This document shows positions 1 to 11,545 of a stretch of 60,000 nt of DNA, one piece after another; the first letter of the stretch is position 1; each line of letters starts with the position of its first letter. The translations under genes were made by a program, and so were the position numbers. This DNA is from Nymphaea colorata. Lineage: Eukaryota > Streptophyta > Magnoliopsida > Nymphaeales > Nymphaeaceae. Location: assembly GCF_008831285.2 (NCBI RefSeq), contig NC_045139.1, forward strand, positions 7,474,204 to 7,534,203. Reading direction: 5' to 3'. Under the pieces are notes generated by a model. The model saw nothing but the letters and a program-made list of their open reading frames with translations. It searched no databases and had not been told where the DNA came from.

Positions 1-376
1 TGGAATGGGTACTCAACAGGTACCTGGTATCCGACCTGATCATGCCTAAGCCCAAAAAAACCGGCCTGAGACCGGAAAAACTAACGAGAATCGGCCTGCT
101 AATGTATTGGGCTGGCCGGAGTTGGCCCGACAAGTACTCGGTTCAGCTTGATAGATTTTAAATATTATTTTTAATTAATAATATATATTTTAAATATATA
201 TTATTATTAAAATATATATTATAATAAAAAACTATTTTAAAAAAAATATTTTTTTATTGTAACCGGGATAAGCCGGCCTGAACTTGAGCCCAAGCCGAAG
301 TTTTGGACATCAGACCTGACCAAACCCGGTTATTATTGAGCTGGGTAAGGTCGATCTGACTCGATGCTCAGGCCTA
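1..376. repeat. hAT-like MITE upstream of ankyrin copy A1, cut by the window edge
   Basis: GC-rich termini surround an AT-rich core with no coding capacity. The right end reads GATGCTCAGGCCTA, the same end as in the copies at 11167, 14978 and 31431. The left end (TGGAGGTGGGCATYGG in the others) lies outside the window. Type B gene copies lack this element at the matching position. Confidence 0.65.
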
Positions 377-1602
377 ATCATAACTGTCTACGCTTGTTGT
401 GCTTAGGATTGTGAAATTGCAAACTGACTCCATCTGCCAACAGCATTGAGGTAAGGTTAGTCCAGTCGTTGAGATGGAGGTAGTGGTCAACGCATGTGCT
501 GCCGACAACTTTGGCAGATGGCTCTCCTCAACAGAGGTGGAGCCCACAACTGGCAGCAGTTTGATGCACGTGGCCACCAAATCACAGCAGGTGGACATAG
601 CTGGCTTTCTTCTAGCCTAGAGACTGGAGCTTGTTCACAGAGCTTGTGGGGTGCAACGACTGACCCCATTACATTTGGCGGCAACAAGTGGCGCAGTTAA
701 CATGATGAGATTGATCAGGCACCTGAAGCCATGGGGCAAGATACCAATCTAGGCGAGACGATCCTTCATTTGATGGCCAAGAGCGGTCAAGTGGAGGCAT
801 TTATTTGTATTGTCATGGTGTATGACCTGCGGAGACTTGGTAAAAAATCAGATCATGTAGGATGAACAATCTCGCTTCACCGTGTAATGAGCAGATCAAT
901 TAAGGTAATATCGGTCTCTCTAATGTATGCTTTGATATTTTGGAAATGTTGGAATGGAAATAAGCTTTTGGAAATATGTTGTGATGGGGTTTCTTATTTT
1001 GATTACTCGATAACATGGGAAGGAAAACATGTGAAATAAGACGATATGCTGCATCATTTAAAAGCTGATTTTGATAACATTGCCCCATTATCTCTTTCAA
1101 TACGCACTTGCACTAATTTTTAAGGTCGTCACAACTGATAAACTTCACACTCTAGGTGTAAACGTTCTGGACAAGCGGGGAAGACAGCTTTGGATATCGC
1201 CATTCAAGAGCATTGTCATCCTGCATCTGATTAAATGGTTGTCTGCCTTCGTAAGGCCCACTGCATCAAAGGACAAGAATACAGGTCGTGGAGTAGTCGT
1301 CATGAGGCTTCAGACAAGCAATTTCATGGAGCCCTAAACACGACCGTCGTGACTGGAGTCCTCATAGCAACTCTGGCGTTCTCGACATTGTTGAACCCGT
1401 TAGGTGGTGTGCACGAAGATGGTACTCTGGCAGGGAAGGCTCTCTTGAGGACCCACCCTTTCTATCCAGCCTTCTTGATGTTTAACGTAGTTGCATTCAC
1501 CTCGCTTGTAACTGTTTTCATACGGGGTGGTTTTCACCAACGATAGGCTCATCCATCGCTGGGATGTCTTTTAGAACACAATTAACTTTATCCCATCTTA
1601 AT
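377..1602 (+). pseudogene. Ankyrin-PGG membrane protein pseudogene, copy A1
   Basis: This is a remnant of a plant ankyrin-repeat protein with a C-terminal PGG transmembrane domain (ACD6/ITN1-like family). The first part (about 470-895) encodes ankyrin-like text such as RLTPLHLAA in broken frames. A GTAATATC splice-donor-like site follows at about 903. After an intron, the second exon (about 1124-1545) encodes the PGG-domain hydrophobic helices (LIATLAFSTLLNP, then a helix starting near 1480). The exon contains GACAAGCGGGGAAG, one base shorter than the GACAATG(C/T)GGGGAAG form in the copies at 33590 and 58872, and this destroys the GKTALDIA ankyrin frame. A TAA follows near 1232. The protein family is known to sit in membranes and act in stress or immune signalling; this copy cannot make it. 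Confidence 0.75.
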
Positions 1603-1785
1603 TAGACCTGAGCCTCGGGCCAACCCAGCCTGGCCCAACCTGACAAGAGTCGAGTTTGAGCTGTCCCGATGTCCGAAACCCGAGCCTAGGCTCAGGCTCG
1701 AAGCATGAAACCTGAGCCCGGGCCTGGCCCCATTATAATAAAAAATATTTTTCAAATTTAAAATAAATTTTTTAAATTTTTATAT
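1603..1785. repeat. hAT-like MITE remnant in the last ankyrin-PGG exon
   Basis: It begins TAGACCTGAGCCTCGGGCC directly after ATCTTAAT, the 8-bp target sequence also found beside the complete copy at 33968-34221. The right terminal repeat is missing, and the sequence runs into the 5' flank of the next gene copy. Confidence 0.6.
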
Positions 1786-2641
1786 ATGTGCTGCAATAAC
1801 TCCAAGTATCATAATGAAGATCTTGAGAAATTTTCAAGGGTTTATAAAGGGGGTGGTTTGTTGTCCTGGCTTTTAGTTCTTTTCCGGTTAAAATAAAAAT
1901 TGCTACGAGATAGGTTGGGATCTGCCAGATTAGGGGCCCAAGGCAAGAGTGGGTTGGGTCATAGCATAGACAAAACAAATTTTTTTAAAATTTACATGTA
2001 AAAAAAATTTTTTTTTTGAAACCTTGAGATAGGCCATGGCCCTTGTAATGATAATGACATTAGCTGTTAGAAGGTAGGTAGTGGGCTGTGCACGTAGTTG
2101 GTTGCCGTTGGTGGAAAATTTGGGTCATCATATAAGCAAAAGCCTAACTAAGGCAATCTTAAGCGTGTTAACTTGCTTTAGGGACGTCATAGCTGTCTAC
2201 ACATGTTGTGCATATATAATGGCACTGGCTCGTACTAAGATTGTGAAGTCGCAAACCGACTCGTTCAACTGCTAGCTGCATTGACATAAGGTCTGTCCAG
2301 TCATCGAGATAAAGGTAGTTGTTAACGCATGTGCCGGTCAGGTCGCAGCATTTATTTATATTTTCCTAGTGTATGACCTGCAGAGACTTGGTAAAAAATC
2401 AGATCATGCAGGAAGAACCGCATCACACTGTAATGAACAAACCAATTAAGGTAATATCGGTCTCTCTAATGTATACTTTGGTATTTTGGAAATGTTAGAA
2501 TGGAAATAAGCTTTTGGAAATATGTTTCCAAGAAAATTGGATTGGGAAATCTTGTACCCATTTCATTTTTACTGAATGTGTGATGGGGTTTCTTATTTTG
2601 ATTACTTGATAGCATGGATGGGAAACATGTGAAATATGACT
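1786..2641 (+). pseudogene. Ankyrin-PGG pseudogene, type B, copy B1 (5' half only)
   Basis: The flank GTAGTGGGCTGTGCACGTAG and the text to about 2330 match the type A copies, but the hAT-like MITE is absent. The ankyrin block is deleted: GCATGTGCCGGTCAGG joins directly to the ATTTATTTATATTTT that precedes the splice donor in type A. The donor (about 2452) and intron start are present. Homology ends abruptly near 2641, before the PGG exon. The same internal deletion is seen in B2 (13478) and B4 (58389), so it predates their duplication. Confidence 0.65.
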
Positions 2642-3702
2642 GTCACTCTCTTTCTCCATTGATACATATTTCGCAACTCTTTGGGTGTGTTTGCACACAT
2701 GTAGCTTTGTAGATCTGGGCTTCCGTTGGTTCACAATACTGATAGGGACATACGAAAACTGAGCAAATCAGGAGAAGAGCCTGCCCTTCTGATATAAACA
2801 CAGAATCAAATATCGGCTGTACTATATGAAGTAGGGGCAAGAAGCTCTGATAGGAAACTAGGCGACCTCATACAAACCACATAGCACAACGTTTTGTGAT
2901 GGGTCGAGGCAAAGGGGCATGTTTTGGATCGAGTTTGGACCATACCGAATTCATAACTTAAGTTTTATTGTAATAAAAAATTTTGAACTATGTCCAAGTG
3001 GTCAACCATCGACCCCAACAAAGCAAGTCATCTTACTTTGGGATTGAGATAACAAGTATGCACCAACGAGGGTTGGGTGTATTCTTCAAATTTCTTTTAT
3101 AAAGAAATGTATATTTTATACTTTTTCACTTTTTTCATTTTCCTTCAAATAGTTTCTTTCCTTATGTTAGTGGGGCTAATTTTTGTCATTATACACTCAT
3201 GTATTTCATGCTTCGAATTCATGGGGCTGTTTGGCAATTCCATGAATATATGACCTGAAGATTCAGACAGATTCATCAAACTAACTTAAAAAGAGTTTTA
3301 AAAATCCGACCCAAATTTTGGAGCAGATATATGAAACAATGATAAAAGGTTCCATGGGGTTGGTTACCAAGCACGACAAAGGCAAGTTATTCTCACACGT
3401 CGGGTAATATTCTTGTTGATGGGAAAAAGAGTAAAATGCTGTTGGTTAATGGAGCTGAATCTAATAATTTCATGTTTGATGTTTCGGTTGTGCTATGCAC
3501 GGGTAGTGCTTCAATACAGTCATGAGTATATGTATTGTATCAGGGTGGACAACAGATACATTAGTTCACAAAATGAACCAAATGCGAGCAACACTTGCAA
3601 ACCTGCGAAGGAAAAGGAGATGGTAGATGTGCAAGATCAACGTCTGAGCATACCAAATGATGATATTTTTTTGTCCAAAAAGAGTCTACTTGTTTTGAAC
3701 TG
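2642..3702. other. No recognisable gene; AT-rich intergenic sequence
   Basis: I see no repeat family member or protein motif here. A 96-codon open frame at 3413-3703 (+) has no family resemblance that I recognise and is not conserved elsewhere in the window. Confidence 0.5.
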
Positions 3703-3757
3703 ATAGGCACCAAAAGTGAGTCGGCAACAAGGAAGTTTTCTGCAGTTCCATCATCAA
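3703..3757 (-). pseudogene. Short relic of the 3' end of a KCR-like gene
   Basis: ACCAAAAGTGAGTCGGCAAC and the following GCAGTTCCATCAT match the 3' tail region of the KCR-like fragments at about 27130-27175 and 56470-56515. It breaks off at the junction with the copia-1 gag fragment. It is too short to classify on its own. Confidence 0.4.
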
Positions 3758-4313
3758 AATAGTTTCGACTTCTTCAAGTTTTAAAGTGTCTTTTTCATAG
3801 AGAATACTAGCCACAAGATTGTCATACACTTTAAGCATAGATGAAAGAAGAAGAAGGGTCTGGTCTTCTTCATCTACCTTAACACCAATACTACAAAGTT
3901 AAGTAATTAACCTATTGAAGGCATTCAGATGCTCAAGCAGATTTGTCCCATCAATCATACGTAAACTATAGAACTGCTTTTTTAAATACAACTTATTTGT
4001 GAGAGACTTCGATATATACAATTTTTCTAATTTAACTCACAAATCAGTCGTAGTATCTACATCTGCAACATTATCGCCTTCATGTCTAACTCATCCCAAT
4101 CATCATCTTCATCCCTGATGTCTCTTTTCCAAGCAAGACTTTATGCAGGTTATTCTAAACCAAAATGGCTTTTACACACTTTTGCCATAGACCAAAATCA
4201 ATCTTCCCATCAAACTTCTCCACCTCAAACTTAGTCATTGACATATTTGACGTCACAGTCCTTAAAACCAACTACCACAAACACAAATATTGCAACCTGG
4301 CTCTGATACCAGA
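3758..4313 (-). pseudogene. Copia-1 gag fragment and primer-binding site, copy a
   Basis: On the minus strand this is the 5' end of a Ty1/copia internal region. Immediately inside the LTR lies a perfect PBS (complement at 4294-4311, reading TGGTATCAGAGCCAGGTT), complementary to plant initiator-Met tRNA. It is followed by gag (UBN2-type) sequence that parallels 21125-21710. The reading frame is broken. The piece stops at the KCR relic at 3757, far short of protease, integrase and reverse transcriptase, so this copy is a 5' stump. Confidence 0.75.
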
Positions 4314-4972
4314 TGTTGAAAAAGAGAGGACAAGATTGCAAGCAAAATACAAGGTAAGGTGAAAAACAACCACTCTGTAAACAGATATGTATATGTGATA
4401 TCAAGACAATGAACAAAGAAATGAGCCGGCAGATAGAAAAACAGAGAAATCAGTCTCACATAAACCACACTAATTTATGTTGTTCGGATAGGCTGTTTGC
4501 CTTCCTACATCCACGGGGAGAACTCAACAGGATTCTCTATTATAAGGAACATCAAGTACAGTGAGATCAAATAAACTGAAACTAAGAAATCCCCTTACAA
4601 ACAACGCTGTTAGCCGTGACCTTCTGCCCCAAATCTGTCTCTGTCTTCTCACTTCACAAAAATACTGAAAATCAGCAAAAATGACTGCCCAAACTTGTTA
4701 CCAACTTCTGAAAGATGAAGATCGCACCTTTTTCTCTCTCCACCATTTGATTGTATGGAGAAAACTGCAGCAGCTTGGAGGCTCCATTTTTTCAGCCACG
4801 ACTTGAGGAAGCTCCACCAAAAACGCAGCCCACAACAAAAAAAAAAAGATGAAAACCAGAAAAAGAAAGGGAACCAACTCGAACCCTTTCATAAAGTAAA
4901 AATAACAGTTTGTATAATGACACAAATGCCCAATGTTTGACTTGTATATGACCAAGTCAAAACAAAACAACA
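4314..4972 (-). repeat. Copia-1 5' LTR, copy a (659 bp)
   Basis: It is bounded by TGTTG and CAACA, a perfect 5-bp terminal inverted repeat. The PBS lies directly next to it on the internal side. The matching LTR of copy b is 21731-22398. No second LTR is present for this copy. Confidence 0.75.
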
Positions 4973-5884
4973 AACCTTTATTTGCCTAAAATTTTTAAGT
5001 GGGTGTAGGCCCCATGATGCTAATAATTCAAAAACACGATGACTGTTTTGAACTCTTCTAATGGAAGCTTGTTTTGAACTCTTTTCTTCAAGTTCTCTAA
5101 ATTATTTGATCAATAAAGGTGGGAAGGCCGACTCCCCGCACCTCGACACCGGAAATAAATTCGGAAACAGTCAGATTTGTTTTGAGTAAAGAGGTTGCAG
5201 TGCCAGACATACAGGTAAATAGGCCTGGGTTCCGATTCAAATGAATGAATCAGGAAGAAATGTTATTACACGCTATTTCCTTTTAAAAGTACAAAAAAAC
5301 CTATAAAAAAAATTAAATAGGAAAAGATTAAAAACATTTTTAAAAATATAAAAACACCCTTTTACCGGTCAATGAGCCGAATGGATTTGGAATAGGCCAA
5401 TTTCAACATTGGGTGGTTTCAAATCATATTATATTCTTTTATTTTTTAAACATTGTGCTAATTTTCTAAAGTGACATGTGCAAAAACCGGCCAGCATGAC
5501 GTAGCTAACAATAATTTCGTAGATGAAATTATATTCATGTCAAATACTTATTAAAGCGACATACTCAAGCATTTCTTAGCCGTAGCTTTACCAATTGGGA
5601 ACGACAAAAAGCAAAAAGGAAGGCAGGGCGGCCTTTGATTTGAAAACAAATGACGCTAATCAATCCATGCTTACTACCGCCAACAGACTTGTGATGCGCC
5701 CACCCTCTAATCAGTAATTTCAATTCCTTAATATGGCTTCCACCCAAGAAAGAATCTTTTGGTCCAATGTACAAGAATTCCAATCAATTAAATATGGGAA
5801 CCCGCCCAAGAGAAAGGCCAAACAATACTGTTTATGTATATGCGATGCAATCTAGCAGCGGATGTGATTACGCCATTCTCTCTT

Positions 5885-5917
<33 letters not shown>

Positions 5918-5975
5918 GTACACACAAATCCCACAGTTTTTTTTTTTTTTTAAATTTCGTTCAATCTACACATAC
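4973..5975. repeat. Segmental duplication S, copy 1
   Basis: It is collinear with 22399-23460 and 54494-55790 (shared landmarks: TTTATTTGCCTAAAATTT at the start, ACCGGCCAGCATGACGTAGC in the middle, a TA/CA microsatellite near the end). No coding sequence is seen. The LTR is attached in copies 1 and 2 but not in copy 3, where a KCR fragment occupies that side. Confidence 0.7.
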
Positions 5976-7304
5976 CATAGATCTTGTGCCCAAAAACCAT
6001 TGGGCAAGAGCTGAGTCTGTTTTTGGACATAGCTGACTATATTTTTGACAACGAGAGTAGCCCTTGCAAATATTTTTGGAAGCTGCAGCATTTTGTCTCT
6101 GCCCTCTGATTGCAAAGGGGAACTGTTGATTGAAGAATTCTCCCTGTACCAAAAGTAGGGTCATTATTAATTGGATGAAAAGCAAAGAAAACGTTCTAAG
6201 ATTATGACTACCAGATCTGCTAGAAAGAGAGAGAAAGATAGCACCATAGCAGCACCACAGTTTTCTTTTTCTTGCAGGAACCAACATTCAAGCTCATCCC
6301 ACTAACCTAAACAGAAAATGAACTAATTCTGTGTCAAAGTATAAGACTTTGTACGCCAATATAATCTAAAAAAATTCAATTACTTTTTCTTTAGATAGTT
6401 ACTTGTTCAACATTTCAACAATCTAGGGACTTCATTTACGAAATCCAAAGCTCCAAATAAGTTTATTGCACGGAAACAATGATTAGATAGATGAGTTCTT
6501 CACTTTTATAGAGATCGATTCCTTTGCCTTTCTGGTGAATTCATATTATGTAGCAGCCCGAATACTCTTCTAATAAAGGAATTGCATATTCACTAAAAGT
6601 GACAGGAGTCCCATCTTTCAGATAAAATAGAGCAGAGAGCTAACTAAAAACAGATTCAGGAAATAAAACAATTGCTGATATCAGCCTTGGCAATAAAATA
6701 TTATCAAGCTAATTATGGCGCAAAGAGTTGCCTCAAATATCCAAATGGTATGGTATGATAGCCTGTTCTAAACAAAGAAAGTTGCTAGACTATGGATAAC
6801 TGACTCAGAATTACTCGACAACTTGCACGTTCAGTTGATATATTGGACATTCTAATACAAGAACAAAACTAGATTGATATTAATGTAACCTTTAATCTGA
6901 AAATAAAAAAAAATCTATCAACTGGACAACTTCAATCCGGCAAAATGAATGAAGGCATCCAAGCTGCAGAAAAAGTAGAGTAAGCTCAACGTACATACAA
7001 CTTAACGGGCATGACATGCTTCCAGCCATTTAAAATGAAAGGATGCAGTTATGCACACCAGAAATTTCCTTCAATCTAGAAATGTCTTCCTTGTAGTCAC
7101 ATCAAGTTAACTTCCCAAATTTTGTTGACTTGAAGACCTTCACTTATTGGGGCCATTGCCTCTCAGAGTCTCCTCACCTCGAGATTACTTTAAACATTTT
7201 CCCCCGGAGAAAAGCTACATCCAGTACTTGACCAACGATTTGAGCATTCCTCTTTTCTGTCAGTCTATTATGTCTGTAATGGAGAGCAATGTTGTTAAGT
7301 TCAT
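5976..7304. repeat. 1.33-kb duplicated segment, copy 1 (apparently identical to 23709-25037)
   Basis: Every line I compared matches 23709-25037 with a constant offset of 17733, so no net insertion or deletion separates them. The surrounding paralogous DNA is visibly diverged. An open frame on the minus strand (5961-6287) is shared but matches no family I recognise. Near the right end is an 86-bp stretch ending CTTCACTTATTGG that also occurs at 23489-23574. Confidence 0.75.
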
Positions 7305-7690
7305 AATCACAAAATTTATTGAGTCCACCGGAATCTCTTTGGAAGAACTCAAGAGACTGATATACATTTGAACTGTTACAACATACAAATGAATGTAATT
7401 GCTGAAAAAGGAGCAAAAACCTTAATTCTCAAAACAAAACAAAGTTTACGGAAATAATAATGCATCAACTTTGAACACAGAACTCAACAGCTCCCATAGA
7501 CTCCACTCGTTCCCTATCAAACTCCAAAACAAGAAAGAAATACAATGAGAAAAGTCCTAAAGCTTGTTTTTCTTCAAGTGAGAAAAGGTGCTAACACTCA
7601 ATTTGATCAACAAGTATGGTGTCGCCCAACAGCAATGCACTACTAGCGTGAGAGTAAAAAGAGAGACACGGGCAAACCTATGAGGAGGAT
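7305..7690. other. Unassigned sequence before the photolyase remnant
   Basis: The first 65 bases extend a 74-codon plus-strand open frame (7147-7371) that I cannot assign. The rest is AT-rich and featureless until the stretch from about 7615, which parallels 28722-28797 upstream of the second photolyase copy. Confidence 0.4.
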
Positions 7691-8268
7691 GCCTCCCTCC
7701 CGGTCACGGTCTTCTCGCCCTTGCGTGATGTTCGGAAATGGAAGGATGAGATCTGCCAAAGACTGGCCGACGGCACCGCGGTGCATGAGGTGGACGCCCA
7801 TTACGTGGTTCCAGTTTGGGTGGCGTCACAGAAGCTAGAGTACAGTGCCAAAACTCTCAGAAGCAAGATACACAAGCTGCTACCCGAGTATCTCGTCGAG
7901 TTCGCTTCGTTGAATCCGCCCACCTGTAAATGGGAGATGGAACCTCCTGCTGATATAAACTGGGACCGCTTAATGGCGGACGTTCTCAGGTAGGACGCCG
8001 GTAGTTCAACATTCTCTTCTGGTGGCCTGCTTATCTCGTCTCTTGTATATGCTGCTAATGCACTTTTCGCTCAGGAGTGGTGCGAACCAGGGGAACAAGC
8101 GGCATTGGAAATGCTGATGGGTAGCAAGAACGGTTTCTTGACTAGTAGACTGAAGAACTAATCGACTGACCAGAATAATTCCATGAAACCAAAAGGGCTT
8201 TTCGGGCTCTCACCGTACCTGCATTTTGGGCAAGTCTCTGCACAACGACGATGTGGTTGGGAGGCGGG
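7691..8268 (+). pseudogene. PHR1: Class II CPD photolyase pseudogene fragment, copy A
   Basis: Two exons of a plant class II cyclobutane pyrimidine dimer photolyase, a blue-light and FAD-dependent DNA repair enzyme. Exon one (7691-7989) encodes the conserved FSPLRDVRKWKDEICQR, HEVDAHYVVPVWVASQKLEY and KLLPEYLVEF segments. A GT..AG intron of 85 bp follows (7990-8074). Exon two (8075 to about 8268) encodes EMLMGSKNGFL, then STDQNN and GLSPYLHFGQVSAQRRC. Two lesions are visible: a 25-nt deletion at the start of exon two relative to copy B, giving a frameshift, and a TAA at 8159-8161 in the KNYSTD motif. The N-terminal region and the whole FAD-binding C-terminal half are missing. The matching copy B is at 28722-29395. 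Confidence 0.85.
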
Positions 8269-9229
8269 CTAGTTTCTGAAGATGATGCATCCACAGGTTC
8301 TCAGCCTGCAGCCCTGCTCAGTGCCCCGTCTCTCGTGCTCCCTTTCTCACTCTTTCATTCTATTTCTCCATCTCCCTCTCTTTTGTCTCTGGGTCTCTCC
8401 TTCGCACTGACGCTGCGTTTTTGCCCTTCTCGAAACTTCAAAATATTTTGGGTTTGGTGGGTTGGATTAGGGATCAAACTAAATTTGAGTCCAAATACTA
8501 TATGGTTAAACTAAATTTTTTTAATTTATTTATTTTTTTTAATTAGCTAAGGTGGAACCACGGTCAACCCCTCTGCTCTGCCCCTAATTATATGAATAAC
8601 CAAAAGAACACCCAACTAGAACAAACCAATACCAGCAAGACTATTCACAACAATGCAATGACCACCTTTTATTTATTAAATTAATTTAAAAATGTTGCGT
8701 TGATTTATTAATCAATAAAATAAATAAACTCATCAAATAAAACTTTGGTTTAATTCTTGATTCAGACATTTTGTATTATTTTCACATACTTTTTCTTATC
8801 AATTCTTTTTTTTTTTGAAGTACTTATCTAAAACCTATCTTTTATTTAACAATATTGTTGTCTTGTAGGATAGCCATATTTTTTTCTTCTTCTATAAATA
8901 CTTTAGTAAAAGTTGGATTACTACTGATTTCATATAGTTTTGTACAGAAATTTTTATTAAGGAATTGATTTAATAGTTTTGTACAGAAATTTTTATTAAG
9001 GAATTGATTTATGATCTAGTGACATCGTATTCATCTTCAACGAGGTTTTCAATCTGATATTATTTTTTGTGTCCAAATAAATTTCTTAGTTGGTATTTAT
9101 TTATTTTGAACTTTTTAATTGATATTATAATTTTACAAGTTGTAAAATATTGTCGAGTTTTATTCCTAACTCCATTGGATAAATAATTTTATTGTGATCT
9201 TTTAGATTTTCATATTTTCTTTTTATCAA
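8269..9229. other. AT-rich sequence without a gene
   Basis: Past the photolyase break the DNA is a pyrimidine-rich stretch (8330-8420) and then very AT-rich. A 35-bp stretch (TTTTGTACAGAAATTTTTAT and neighbours) occurs as a direct repeat at about 8938 and 8977. The 87-codon frame at 8251-8514 is low-complexity and not credible as a gene. Confidence 0.5.
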
Positions 9230-10930
9230 CAAATAATTATTACCTAATTTTGATGTAGTTGGTTAAGATGTTTTAAGTATTAACTTATCATTTTTTTTTC
9301 AATAAATTCTTCATGCTCATATTTTGTTATATTTCATTTCTATGTCTTAAATCATTTAAGGATATGTTGTATTATTTTCGTGTACATTCCTTGACCAGTT
9401 TTCTTTTTTTTAAAGACTTATCTAAAACAAGTAGTTCATCAACTAAATAAAATTTTTATAAGGTTGCGTGTTTGAGGAAATGATATGATTGAGTAGTTAT
9501 CCAAATAGTTTTCTAAATAAACAAGTTTATCATTTGGTTTTCATAATTTTTTCGTAAGTTCTTCGTATGGTTTGTACATTTTTTCCACAAGTTAACTGTA
9601 CATATTGAACATTGATTTGTCTATTTTTAAATAATAACATATTTTGATGAAATGAACTATTATTTCATAATGATCACTTGTTGAGAATTATTAAATCAGG
9701 TGACCCATATTATTCCTCATTTAAGAAAGACATTATTTAATATTTTTTTTCTAATTTCATTGAGTTAATTAAAAGGATTTTACTTTACATCCGTAAAAAG
9801 AGTGTTTAATGATGTCAAGTCTTTATTGGTTCCATATCCTTACTATGAGTTAATTCTCTTAGCTTTATTGCAATAGGTATTTTTTTATATAACTTTGTAT
9901 TTTTTTAATCAAATATTATAATTTATTAAAACAAAAAATTTGTTGTTTTCCTACTAGTTAAAGATTTTTTTATAATTTGTGAATAATCTGTTATATATCA
10001 AATACATAAGACTTTTTTACATATTATATGATTATACAAAATAATTTACTTGATTGATTAAATAAATAGTTGATAATTTGATAAATAAAACTTTTTTTAT
10101 GAGTTGAATAGTTTTTTTCATATTAAATATATTTATTTGTGATTAATTTTTATATTTTTAAAATTACCCATTTTGTTGAAATTTCTTGAATGAAGTTTTT
10201 TTTATTTTTAATTAAATAAATACATTATTTAAGATATCCTATTTAGTTGATGCCTTAACTATAATAATTTTTTTTTGCACAAAAATGTTTAATCAAATAC
10301 AATATTAATTATTAATTAAATAGTTTTATATGATATAGTTTTAAATACTTTAAGTTAAATGGTGTACATGGTAATTATATGCTAGTAGATAAAAGCTATT
10401 AGTTATAATCAGATTATACATTCATATATAATTTATATTCTATTTATGTCATTACTTTAAGTTAGTGTGTTTCCCTAAACCTTTTGCTCAACCATTCATT
10501 AGTTGCAACTTCAAAACTTGGGGACACCAACTCAAACTTTCAAGTTCGGATTCAGATATCAACTTAAGAATCAGATATACTTGTTAAGATGGTTAAGTAT
10601 CCGATCAGATAGTTGTTTAAAACCGAATCCGTATATGATCGGATGTTATTTCCTAAATCCGAATCCAATTTGATTTTCTTATTCGGATGTTAAATTGCTT
10701 ACCATATCCGATCTTTTAAAGACAATTCAGACGGATATCCGTTTTGTTGACAACACTAGCCGAAACACTTCAAAAGTTTAGTATCGTATAAAATCGAAAG
10801 TGCTAACAGATAGGTTAGGTTATGCCAGACTGGGGGTCCAAGCTTAAGAGTGAGTCTGATCGAAACATAAGCAAAATAATTTTTTTTTACATGTAAATTT
10901 ATTTTTTTTGAAACCTTGAGAGGGTTCATT
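9230..10930. repeat. AT-rich 1.7-kb repeat R, copy R1
   Basis: It is collinear with 17105-18866 and 29403-31190, and its 3' part with 13893-14600. Landmarks in order: TTACCTAATTTTGATGTAGT, TCACTTGTTGAGAATTATTA, TTTAGTTGATGCCTTAACTA, a TCGGATTC/GACGGATATCCG section (10540-10755), and AACCTTGAGAGGGTTCATGG near the end. No open frame is conserved. Confidence 0.75.
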
Positions 10931-11166
10931 GCCCTTCTTAGTCCTGTAACTCCGCCCCCGTGGTTGCAATCACCTATATTTGTCTCTTGTGCAATGAGCC
11001 TCTGATGCAGAGCCTGGCGATGAACTGAGTAATGACAATGACATTAGTTGTTTGAAGTAGTGGGCTGCGCATGTAATCGCTTGCCGTTCATGGCAAATTT
11101 TGGTTACCATAGAAGCAAACGCCTACCTAAGGCAAACTTAAGCATGTTAACTTGCCTTAGGACATC
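10931..11166 (+). other. 5' flank of ankyrin copy A2
   Basis: It holds GTAGTGGGCTGCGCATGTAA and GCATGTTAACTTGCCTTAGG, which precede every ankyrin-PGG copy. It may be the old promoter or 5' intron of the gene; nothing in the sequence decides this. Confidence 0.5.
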
Positions 11167-11545
11167 TGGAGGTGGGCGTCGGAATGGGTTCTAAACAGGT
11201 ACCCGGTATCCGACCTGATTAGGCCTAAGCCCCAAAAAACCCGGCCTCATACCAAAAAAACTAACGAGAATCGGCCTGATAACTTATCAGGCTTGCCGGA
11301 GTCGTTCCGACAAGTACTCGGTTCAGCCTGAAAGATTTTAAATATTATTCATAATTAATAATATATATTTTATTATTAAAATATATACTATAATAAAAGC
11401 TATTTTATATAAAAAGTATTTTTTACTGTACCTCGGCTTGGCTGGGCCGAACTTGAGCTCAAGCCCAGGTTTTGGACATCAAACCTGACCAAACCCAGCT
11501 ATTATTTTGCTGTGCAAGGTCCAACTGACTCGATGCTCAGGCCTA
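11167..11545. repeat. hAT-like MITE upstream of ankyrin copy A2
   Basis: It starts TGGAGGTGGGCGTCGG and ends CGATGCTCAGGCCTA, with GC-rich ends and an AT-rich core. The same element sits at the same place in copies A1, A3, A4 and A5 and is absent from type B copies. Confidence 0.7.

Noticed and set aside
3413-3703. 96-codon plus-strand frame considered as a small gene
   Set aside because: No family resemblance, no paralogue in the window, and it runs into the KCR scrap and copia junction.
8251-8514. 87-codon plus-strand frame rich in Ser, Leu and Pro
   Set aside because: It starts in the photolyase relic in the wrong frame and continues through pyrimidine-rich low-complexity DNA; not conserved in photolyase copy B.
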